Source: Membranipora membranacea (taxonomy: Eukaryota; Bryozoa; Gymnolaemata; Cheilostomatida; Membraniporidae). Taken from it: a stretch of 64,000 bases of DNA. The notes beneath the pieces were generated by a model that saw nothing but the letters and a program-made list of their open reading frames with translations, was not told where the DNA came from and ran no database searches. A program made the position numbers and the translations under genes. Positions within the stretch are counted from its first letter, which is position 1. Each line of letters starts with the position of its first letter. The DNA lies in the NCBI GenBank assembly GCA_914767715.1, contig OU612071.1, positions 22,257,681 through 22,321,680 of the forward strand, given 5' to 3'. Shown piece after piece: positions 54,781 to 64,000 of the stretch.

Positions 54781-57055
54781 ACTACTACTTCACCCTAGCC
54801 TAGCCTAATACCTTCAGAAATGAAGTTGGCAATTACTTTTCAAACCAAAAAACAAATGTCGGACTTCAATCAGAAGTCAGCATCTTGACAGAGGCAGTCA
54901 GTATCATGGCTATTCAAGGCTCGATACCAATGTCCAATCTAAGATTGTATAAAACTGTAGAGCTGATGGTTTTCACCATACATTAATGTCTGAAGTTTGT
55001 GAAGGAGCTTGGTCAAAGGGTAAGGCTCTGCCAAACTTATTAGTTTTCCAGGTGGGTGGTCAGGATAAAGTCAAGATATAATGTCTTTTTCATCAAATGG
55101 GTCACATCAAAATTTATTCACTGATTTGGGTTAAATGTGGGTTGAAATGGCATGTTTGTCTCTGTCCGAGGACTGAGAAATACAGGTGCCTTAAGGGTGC
55201 GGCTGCCATATTCGGCGCCAAGATAATTTCAGTTTGCAGGCAGGTTGGAGCACATCTGGGACACCAGTTGGGCCCAGTAGTCATTAGACTGCAGCAGGAT
55301 TCGTGAAAGTGAAGTCAAAATATCTTTGATTCCATAACCTGGCCTTTATATAGGTTAGTAACCTGTAGTACCACTGAATTTAAATTCTAGTCACTGTTAA
55401 TTAATTAAACTGGTATAGTGCCAAGGAGTAGTCAATGAGTGTAATTCTAAATAATACACACTAATCATATAATTAACATATTTTTGATCAAATCATCAGT
55501 AATTGTCACCCTTGTTAAGAAACCAACTTTGAATTATCATATCTCAAATAGCAATATTTTCTTACAACAATGAATAATATAGATTAACCTGCCCGTTCCA
55601 ATGCTCAAAAGCAGTGGTATAATTTTCGAAGGAAGCCGAATATTACCTTTGTGTACTTTTAAAGCTCAGAAGATTCGGATGAGGGTTTTGTGAACTTTTG
55701 TTGTGGATTCTGATTACTCTCATTATGTACTGCAGAGTTCACCAAGATTTATATAAATCCGGATCAGGGAGATCTTACTATAAGAATTTTGGATGTCAAT
55801 GACATAAAGACCAATTATAACTATCACCTTGTCCAAAACCAGCAATCATTTGGTCTTTCAATAAGACAGTTATAGTTGAAAGACCCTTCAGGGTCGTGGC
55901 TATCCCTCTCAGGTTATGTCAGAATGTTACAGCCCACTTCTCAGCACATATTCGGTGTTATAGTATGTCAGTATCTGATAAATAATTATATATGATTAAA
56001 TGGTTTAGAGGAGAATTCCCATGTTAGATTTATTGACTCTTGGTGTTGCAAGTGACAAACAGATCTAGCACTCAGACGAAGTTAGAGAGAATACGGATCC
56101 AACTTTAGTTAATAGTTCTTTATGCGCGATACAATATAACATTGCAGGAGGGAAAACTCTTCAGAACATTATATTCACACGGGTTTTCCCTCCGGCATCC
56201 GATGACTGTTTTGCGCATGTTCAAACTGCAGTCTAGGCCTTCATAAAGTCACCTAGACTGAATTCTTATGTTTGAAAACGATGAAAGCTCGCAATTTAAA
56301 TTATTTTGGCCTAAATGAAACACTGTTTTCAGTATCTCATTTCCCTGAACTCAGGGAGTTGCCTTTCTTGATAGAAATCAGCGCCACAATTGCTGTGCTG
56401 AAAATATATTGTTTGTCACCAGACTATCCCACCGGTAGAATGAACTGATCTGAGGCCCAGCCAACAATGTTATTCTTACTGTAGACTAATAACAATATAT
56501 CACATATATGCTGAGTTATCTTCCTTTTGAACATGGGGACATAACTACAACTCCTTCTATCAGATTATTCTGTGAAACCTCAAGAATTAAATCCTTGCGG
56601 CATCATTCAACAAGTTAGCGTATCCCAATAACTGTCATATAATCATTTGATGGTCTTATAACATCACTTAAAATTTGTAAATGTTTATCGGATTGACACC
56701 AACAATTGCTTCGATACAAGTTTGATTAGCTGATGTGAAGTTCTTTATTCTGTGAGTGAGTTAGAAAGCAAGTAAAAGCTATATTTTGAGTAATTTGAGT
56801 GGCACAGTACTATATTGAAGTTAAAGTTTGGATTCGGCAAAAAACAAAAGGGCAGCTATTTGTTTTAATAAATAGGTCAAGTTTAAAAATGACAAGAAAT
56901 GATGTTAAAAGCATAAATGTCAAGCTCAGTTTTATGGTGGCATAAAAATTGAATTCAAATTTAGTAATAAACATTGGTTCATTTAAGGTATTCATTCTTC
57001 ATTTTTCTCTTGCTCAGTTGAGAAATTTATCATCGCTGTGAATCACAAGAATATA
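54781..57055. other. No gene seen
   Basis: AT-rich intergenic DNA downstream of the secreted-peptide gene. Chance frames only. Confidence 0.4.
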
Positions 57056-57859
57056 TTAACGTCTCTTTCCAGTCCACTTATACCCGATACTTGCTAATCC
57101 CGTACTGGGTGAGTACCCAGTGTGCCAGCTGTGACGCCCGTTGTTAGATGAACCACCAATACCAATAGATCCAGCATCATGAGGAGATCTGCCTGCCCAC
57201 CAGTTATTGCCAAGTCTGAATCTAATATGAGAAAATGTGGTCGATAATAATTTTGAAATCAAGATGATTCGATATTTTTTGAATTGATCGCCACACACAA
57301 AAAAATAGCAATATTTCGACCTCGTTTCATCTACCAACCTCGCGTCACAGTGTAGATTCTCTACACCGCAGCAGGCTGTTAATGTAACCTAAAGTGAAGA
57401 CAAACTTGTTATACAGTTCAGAAAATACTTAGTTATCAACAAATAAAATACTTACTGGGAAGTTGGGAAGTTCCTAGAAAAATAAAATAAAACCAGGGTC
57501 ACTACCACTACAAGGATTCATAGAACTTTGAGCATCAACTTCTTAAAATCTGATTTTAATCAACTTTGTAACCAAACTACTATCTAGGTTATCAACTATT
57601 AATAAACTTGAAGATCGTCATGCAAATCTCGTGAACAATAATTCATCACAATTATTACCTAAGTAGGTAATAATATAAGTATACATCAAAGTTCATTTGT
57701 CAGTGCATAGGAAGAAGATCACAGTTTTGTTTGGAAGAATGCTAGATCAAAATCTACTCACCAGTCGAAAGACTGTCGCTTTGATCTCTTCAGGGGTTGA
57801 GCAGAACTTATAACAATTAGCGCAACGAAAGTGATACAGAATATTTTAAGTATCTCCAT
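57056..57859 (-). CDS. Secreted processed peptide precursor (AMP- or neuropeptide-like)
   Basis: Exon 1 (57762-57859) encodes a signal peptide (MEILKIFCITFVALIVISSA), a short basic propeptide and a furin site KRSKR, then QSFDW, whose Gln could become pyroglutamate. A later exon (57339-57388, acceptor CACTTTAG, donor GCGAG|GTTGGT) encodes VTLTACCGVENLHCDA. The last exon (57056-57221, acceptor CATATTAG) encodes FRLGNNWWAGRSPHDAG and a Gly/Ser/Trp-rich C-terminus ending GYKWTGKRR-stop, a Gly plus basic signal for C-terminal amidation. These two exons join in frame. An 18-nt mini-exon candidate (57456-57473) lies between exon 1 and the Cys exon, but no simple chain keeps frame from exon 1, so one splice or a micro-exon is unresolved. 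Strong TATA box upstream. The product would be small, secreted, cationic and aromatic; I do not recognise a named family. Confidence 0.7.
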
Positions 57860-57935
57860 ATTGTTTTTAGTACTGAACTTCAATATAAAAGTCACTCTGT
57901 ACAATGGTGTGTGGTCTGCTTTGAGTGAGTTGCTG

Positions 57936-57944
57936 CCTTTTATA
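57936..57944 (-). promoter_or_regulatory. TATA box of the secreted-peptide gene
   Basis: On the minus strand TATAAAAGG, 77 bp upstream of the ATG (57859). An initiator-like TCACTC about 28 bp downstream (near 57908) would give a 5' UTR of about 50 nt. A focused TATA promoter suits an inducible or tissue-specific gene. Confidence 0.75.
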
Positions 57945-60295
57945 CTAAAAATATGAGGAAGTTTTGATAACAATGTGATCGGTCAAGATTTAATCGGTAA
58001 TGGCGGTTAGTGCAAGCATTCATATTCTATGCCCTCTATTTGACCTCAACAACACAACTTGCTGTCAAAGTTATCTTCTGCTATGTTTGTTATCACAAGT
58101 CCAGTTTTTCCTGGTGATGTGGTTTCACACTAATTTTCGCTAAATGGAGATTGGCAACCTCAAAATAAATCTGTAAAAAAAGTCAAAAAAATTATGGGAT
58201 GGAGTGAAATCACACGCATGTTGATACATGGAGCGGCAAAATATTTGCTCCCTAGAGTGACGTTATGTCTGTCCAACAGAGGGAATGCCATAATAATCTA
58301 ATTCCAGATGAGCGCTCCACAGAGTTTTGATCATCTAACATACATAGGACGGTTTGATATTGATAGGGTAGATGGGAGAAGATGCCTCCGAAAGAAAACC
58401 ATGACATCCTGAGAATGGAATGGAATATTCTCAGATTGAGCCTGCAGAATTTTGCTGCATTACTGAGGCTTAGTGAAGCCCAGTTCTTAGATGACCCGAC
58501 AAGCTTTGGGTGGTATAGAGCTTTACTTACCATTCAGTAATGTTCATAAGTTTATAACACATTGATTGTGGTATCATGTTGGCCAGTTGGATTGGGGGGT
58601 GGGGATGGGTTGCTGACAAATGATAATGATGCAACATTTCCATCACTTCATATTAACCAAGTCTCACCCTGTGGTCACACTAATTGGTGAGGCATTGCTC
58701 TTGGGCATTTGTGATAACCTACATAGCTTCCAATGATCATTGTCATGTCTGCATTACAAAGATCAATGGAGTGTCGTGTTTTCTCAGCCACACTTGTTTT
58801 GTCCACAAAAGTTCACACTTTTCCTTATTCTTTGGTTTAAACCTAACTATCAAAAATACTAGGGCTGCTAATTGATATAATGGAGTGTGGTATTTCTAAT
58901 ACAAGGAAATTATTTGAAACAATAATAAATTGCATCATACATGGTTTTACGTACAAGATATTACTGATCACATAGCTAAGTAATCTGTTATGGTAGTCTG
59001 GTATTGGTAGCTGTCACTGCCAATTTACAAGAAACATTTGAAGTAAGTCCCTTTATTCCAAAGATGCACACTTATGTAACATATAGGACCACTGAATGCT
59101 GAATAAGTAGAAGCAGTGGGGCTCAGATCATTTTTCTTTTCCCCCTATTTTCATAACTTGATGATTTGAACTTGGAGAAATGCTATAGTCTCTCCCATTG
59201 TCAATGGCACAGAATTGATTTGAACTTGCCATTTATTTGTGGTTTTCTTGTGGGGAGAACACAAATTTTTCAAATGTATTTATGTGATCATGAAAAATAA
59301 CTAATGTATGTTGGGGGTCTGCTGGCATGTAGTAGGTTTTTGTTGGAACTTAGACTTAAAAGCCAACGATACTCTTTTGAGGAGGATATTTGTTTTCTTA
59401 AACATCCGAGCACAATAAAATGGTAAATATATAATTCTAATGTGCTGTTGGATTTCTGCACCCCGACCTAGTAAATAAAAAAATGGATGATGTATGAATA
59501 TCGTACACTAGTATGCTATCTATTTTTTACCCCAAATTCTCAAGCATAGACTTAGACTTACATTCTCAATTGTTATAACACATGACAGTAGCCATTTAGC
59601 AGGAAACAATCTGATGGTGTTGGTTCAAATCTTTATGACAGAAATTATTTCTGATTTTGCTCAGGCGATCCATTCATCACATCTAGGCTTCTTTTGATCA
59701 GGTCCCAACCAGTAAAGACCCCCAATGCTCAGCCTCATTGATAAAGTGTAGCAGGGCAGATACTAACAGATCTGTGGAATAGTACAGTGAGATAAAACCC
59801 CGTATGCAGGTAAGCGAAAATTTGCACCCTGTATGCAGAGACGTCACATCTCAAGGATTAGGAACGGACAACAAAATAACCAATGTTCATTTCGGTGCAA
59901 CCTCATAGCTTTGAACAAGAAAACTGACCTGATTTGCACAGGGACATTTGTGACTAATATAATCAATTTCCAAGTTGAAAAACAAAGAGTCTATAAGAAT
60001 CTAGAGTATGTTGTCTCCCCTGTGACAGATTAATACAAAGTTAGCTTTGATATGAATTCCATCGACTGAAACTCTCCTGAGCTAATTTCAGGAGTAAACA
60101 TTGCAGCCTAATGACATATCCAGAGTTATCGTTTCATAAACAAATTCACCACTCAATAGCAGGATTGGTTGTGAAAAATGAGTTATTTCATTGGTAGCAC
60201 CATTGCGTCATATATTGCGACAGTAAACGCTAAATATTCTATCAAACTTAAACCAACATAATTATTGATGTTTTCACATAATCTTCAGAATTTAC
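57945..60295. other. No gene seen
   Basis: Intergenic DNA upstream of the peptide gene. A 93-codon minus frame (58252-58533) and a 63-codon plus frame (58684-58875) show no motifs. Confidence 0.4.
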
Positions 60296-60603
60296 CTGGG
60301 CTGAAGTTGATCTAGGTGATCCTTAGCGAGATCATGAAATGGAAAACAAACCAAAGGCATATCTTCGGTAGGTTTCACTGATTCTGTTGCAATTATAGAC
60401 CTACTAATTATTAGTAGGTCTATGGTTGCAATACAGTTTGATGTTCTCTCCACTTTTCCAGTAGTGTCATACAAAAGAAAATAGCCGTCAGCAAATTCAG
60501 GATTGATAATTGATGTAATTGATGTTTTGGTTTGGTCAACAACAGGTTCCACAAAGGGGTACGCTTGATTTTGTACAAATGGCTCATCGGCACTCTTTTT
60601 AAT
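60296..60603 (-). CDS. Unidentified exon-like frame with clean donor
   Basis: A minus-strand frame of about 100 codons containing ADEPFVQNQAYPFVEPVVDQ, TKTSITSIINPEFADGYFLL, YDTTGKVERTSNCIAT and MPLVCFPFHDLAKDHLDQLQ. It ends at a good donor CAG|GTAAAT (60295). Its acceptor is unclear (weak AG near 60603). Tyr, Pro and acidic content resembles a cytoplasmic tail, but no known family is recognised. It carries a small in-frame palindromic insertion (60386-60432). A separate short exon-like frame upstream (60749-60854, FDHRTRKNVMSVTLQDKDEL) echoes the 'NS..SVT' core of the 45-51 kb terminal exons but ends in its own stop. Confidence 0.35.
60386..60432. repeat. 29-bp palindrome flanked by 8-bp direct repeats
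   Basis: ATAGACCTACTAAT and ATTAGTAGGTCTAT pair perfectly around one T (60395-60423). GTTGCAAT flanks it directly on both sides (60386-60393 and 60425-60432). The net extra length is 39 bp, a multiple of three, so the minus-strand frame stays open across it. Confidence 0.85.
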
Positions 60604-60854
60604 TTATTCTTTGCATTAAAAATCGGCAGAACATTGCTCGAAAACTGGTACGAGAATTGGTTCTCAACATTGATCTCTTCTATATTGTAGCAGAGGGTGT
60701 ATTACCATCTGTCAATTGGAATTGATGACATCCAAGTGTGTAAGAAAATCAAATAAGGTATGCAGCGCTGCAAAATAAAATCCATTGGTTAAATAGTTCA
60801 TCCTTGTCCTGTAAAGTAACTGACATCACATTTTTCCTGGTCCTGTGGTCAAAT

Positions 60855-62614
60855 CTGTAATAAGAATGTAAATATTCAACTACTGCTGCTGAATTAGGCC
60901 CAGGGTTGTGGTTTAGATGGTATCAGTAAGTTAGGAAATAACCTTGACAATGTGAAAAGAAACTGGATAACTGGATTTGACTGGTTGACTACAGAATAGG
61001 TAGCAGAATTGTTCATAGCCATCCATCACTTAACTTTGCAGCATGCCTGATCTCCTTAGTGAGAGGGTCGCACACAGAGAACAATAAGGGATTCTGTATT
61101 CTATGATAAGCTACCTGCATATTTAAGGAGGGCCCGACTTAACTGGGCATAGGTATCATTGAGATCCTTCATAGAAAGCCTAGCTCTATTTGTTAACTGT
61201 TATTGGAGATTCACAGTAATCTTGATATTGTTGGCAATCCTTTCAACATGATCGGAACCTACCGAGCAATGGCTAGATAAATTATAAATCTTTACCATCA
61301 GATGAAGCACACTCTGCCCAGCCTTTTTCAATCAATCTCAATATTATGTAATAAAAGATGGATGTAGTGTGTAACATTGAGGTTGCTGAATTTCGCTCAA
61401 GTATTGAAAGAGATTCAATCATCAAATCTATTCAACTCATTGCGAGGCCTGTTGCTTGGTCCAGACGCAATGAAGTGTATCGTATAAACCAGCTGTGTCG
61501 CCGAAGCTGTATTAACTTTGCCTACATCAAACTATGTCATCATTGATTCACAGGCATCTGATCATCAAGCACCTTGATTGTATGATGAGAAAGATCATAT
61601 TGAACAAGTTCTTGTGGATCTTGTTCCCCCTGCAATTTCACAAAAACAGCTATTTTCAGATATGGTATACATGTTTAACCCAAACAGCTATTTCATAATA
61701 GTTAATCCTAATTATTTGATGTTTTATGTAGCTCTGAGTGGTATTAGGAAAGATTTGTGTTACGGCTTGTAAAATAAAAGTAACCTTATCAAAATCATGG
61801 TAGGGCTGCTGGGTGCCATGATTTTCAATTTTTACAGACAGCAGACAATCACTGTGTGGCGGCTGGAAATAACAACCCACCGCAAAGCAGATTTATAAAC
61901 TACATGACCAATTGTATGTGTTAATTTAAACATTCATTATTTATCTACTTTGGCATCTTTTAATTCCTTGTTTTTCAAAAAATAGCTAAACCACAAACAG
62001 ATGGATAGACATAGACATTTGCCTGCACCCAGGGTTATTTTATGATTAGCCAGAAACCCGCAGAATAAGGAAAAGTGCAATATACTGCAGACAAATGGAA
62101 TGAGTACATTCACCAAATAAATCCATTGGCCTTGATTATGCTGCCCTGCTGACTTTATTTGGAGCAGAAGGCTACAAGGAAAAGACCACTGTGAAACACA
62201 ATCGGGAATGACGGATGTGCTTAATATCATTATTTACCTTTTTTTTTTTCACGCATACTTCATTAATTAAACATGTTTTCCTTCGATCTAGTATTATTAC
62301 GAGAATGCAACAATGCTTATATCTGTGGACTCACATGATTATCGATTGCTGCCTGATATTCAATTTAGTTACGACAATCACATTATGCTTCAATATAAAA
62401 TCTGCCGAAGGATCAATCAAGCTCTGTCAAGGCCGATGATTCTAATCATATCTAAGATTTAGCTACACAATAACCCAGAGTATATCTTAGCAATGTCTTG
62501 CTAAATCTCCTATTGTAGCCACTCCCCTGTTGACTTTGTGATCAGATGTCAATTACCAAGCTTGTTTGGCATTTCCTTCACATTACCATAACATCAAAAT
62601 TAGAAATAAAGAAC
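60855..62614. other. No gene seen
   Basis: AT-rich intergenic DNA. Frames up to 97 codons (61937-62230 minus) have no recognisable features. Confidence 0.4.
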
Positions 62615-62648
62615 AATAATAATAATAATAATAATAACAATAATAATA
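62615..62648. repeat. (AAT)n microsatellite
   Basis: About eleven AAT/TAA triplets with one AAC interruption, directly abutting the 5' end of the retrotransposon-like sequence that follows. Confidence 0.95.
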
Positions 62649-64000
62649 GCGCCAGTAGTGGATTGGCCGTAACCGGGATCCACTAATATCGGCTTGGTGC
62701 CCGACGCTTCGCTGGACCTAAGGGAGAAAATCCTGACAGAAAATCCCTACTGCTGAGTGGGACAGATTCTTCAATCATCGGCTAAGGGAGCTAACCCTGA
62801 CAGAAAACAAACTCATATCTCATGATGAATACAACAAGTACAATACAGAGTAACGGTGTGAATGCGGGGGAGAGCAATGCTCGATCTGTCTCGCCCGGCA
62901 GGCTACCTGTGGTGAACCAGGCAGGAGTCGGTCGTCATTCTACTACTGGCGAAGTAAGACCAGCAACTCAGCGAATGAGCTATACTAGGGAAGATAACAT
63001 CAAAATTATGGAGTGCTACTATTCTAGTGAGCCAATGAGGAGAGGATACATGTCAAGGATGGCAAAGATATGGCAAGATCGAGGGGGATTTGAACTCACG
63101 GAGAACAGAATATCGATGCAGGCAAGGACGATTATCAGAAAGGAATGGCTTACAAAGGAGGAATTGGATGAGATCGGGATAAGAGAGACTGAAGGTCAGG
63201 GAGCACCGGCAATGGAAGAAGGACAGACGACTGTTGAAGTGATACCACCGAGTGTACTAGAACGCATTTACCAAGGTTGTAGAATATAATATGACCATCC
63301 AGTGAGACAAGAAGACATCATGACAGAGAGCAGATTATCAGATGAGAAAAGGGAATTAGTTGAGGAAATCAAAATACAGAGAGGAAGGCTGCAGATGGGT
63401 AGAGAAAAGTTTACTAACATCAGGCATATAGACAGAAGGAAGATAGTGGAAGAACTAAGCAAGATCAATGAGGTGATAAAACATGTTCCAATTGATAACA
63501 TCACTGAACTGAATGATACATTTTATGCTAGTGCAGCAATTGCCACAAAGAAGTTGGCAAAGAACTGGAATGAGAAGAAAGAAGAACCACCATCGAAAAA
63601 GAGACTGAAAGCAAAGGTGATGGAGTTAAGGAAAGATATAAGCAGAGTAGTGCAAGCAAGAAACAAACCACACAATGATGGATTTAGAAGAAGGATAGAA
63701 GTGAAACACAACATCAAACGCAAGGGATACCAACTCGTGGGAGAGGAGTTAAAACAAAGATTGAAGGCAACAGCAGCAAAGATCAAAAGATATGATGACA
63801 GAGTAAAGCAGTATCAACAAAACAGAGTGTTTGAGAACAACCAGAAGAGATTTTATAATGACATACAGAGTAATTTGGAGGGTGAGAATGAAATACCAGA
63901 TGGTGAGGAATCCAAGGACTTCGTGACAAGGATTTGGGGACATGCGACTGAACATGATGGAAAGGCACCGTAGATAGACCGAGTCAGAAGAAAATTGGAA
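62649..64000 (+). pseudogene. Non-LTR retrotransposon Pol N-terminal part, broken, runs off window
   Basis: A single frame runs from ATG 62822 to the window end with two in-frame stops (TAA at 63287-63289, TAG at 63971-63973). The first part contains SYTREDNIKIMECYYSSEPM, RRGYMSRMAKIWQDRGGFEL and TENRISMQARTIIRKEWLTK, a Myb/SANT-like DNA-binding helix bundle. After the stop a basic coiled region leads to NQKRFYNDIQSN, EENEIPDGEESKDFVTRIWG-like residues and EHDGKAP-stop-IDRVRRKLE, the linker that precedes the reverse transcriptase in a widespread invertebrate non-LTR family (the second stop stands where that family has Trp). The 5' leader 62649-62821 holds two related CTAAGGGAG...CTGACAGAAAA blocks. 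The RT lies beyond the window. The position against (AAT)n recalls Dong/R4-type targets. Confidence 0.7.

Noticed and set aside
57465-57474. NF-kB-like site GGGAAGTTCC near the secreted-peptide gene
   Set aside because: It matches the consensus but lies within the gene at the mini-exon candidate and is a single short match; not enough to call a regulatory site.

Overview
This is a nuclear genomic window from an animal, most likely a marine invertebrate. The evidence is AT-rich DNA with GT-AG introns, TATA-box promoters, non-LTR retrotransposons of several families, a PIF/Harbinger gene pair, tRNA-derived SINEs, MITE-like elements and large satellite arrays. I cannot fix the phylum from sequence alone. 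Most of the window is repeats and transposon fossils; convincing genes are few.

Layout. 0-8.2 kb: a 0.4-kb direct repeat at both ends of the first 3.4 kb, a decayed coding fragment, and LINE reverse-transcriptase fossils with a striking 36-bp palindrome. 8.3-14.8 kb: an intact four-exon HARBI1-like DDE nuclease (+) converging on an intact three-exon MADF-domain gene (-), the two components of a PIF/Harbinger transposon or a co-domesticated pair, with a dimeric 95-bp satellite between them. 14.8-20.7 kb: intergenic DNA with a LINE endonuclease fossil. 20.7-29.3 kb: a satellite complex of about 83 copies of a 61-bp unit, then about 103 copies of a G/C-skewed 10-bp unit, then 2.5 kb of degenerate 10-bp units in the opposite orientation. 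The giant ORFs there are artefacts of stop-free repeat units whose length is not a multiple of 3.

34.3-38.6 kb: a nearly intact CR1/L2/Jockey-type LINE (-) with two ATGA-overlapping ORFs, a YADD reverse transcriptase and a D-to-Y change in the endonuclease SDH motif. 39.5-45.4 kb: a Helitron-like fragment, a degenerate tandem repeat, LINE fossils and an unidentified frameshifted coding relic. 45.4-51.2 kb: a tandem array of about 2.5-kb modules carrying exon-like sequences on the minus strand, which when joined give short tails with ITIM-like tyrosine motifs; this is the most intriguing possible undescribed gene family here. 51.7-54.8 kb: a TTA-flanked MITE and two SINE-like sequences. 57.0-57.9 kb: a TATA-driven gene for a secreted, furin-processed and probably C-terminally amidated peptide. 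60.3-60.9 kb: exon-like sequence carrying a small in-frame palindromic insertion. 62.6-64 kb: the 5' part of a non-LTR retrotransposon abutting an (AAT)n tract, broken by two in-frame stops and running off the window.

Functionally, the nuclease plus MADF pair would cut and bind transposon ends, the LINE ORF1/ORF2 pair drives target-primed retrotransposition, and the secreted peptide is the only clear host-type gene. Exon joins and family assignments come from reading the sequence, without database searches.
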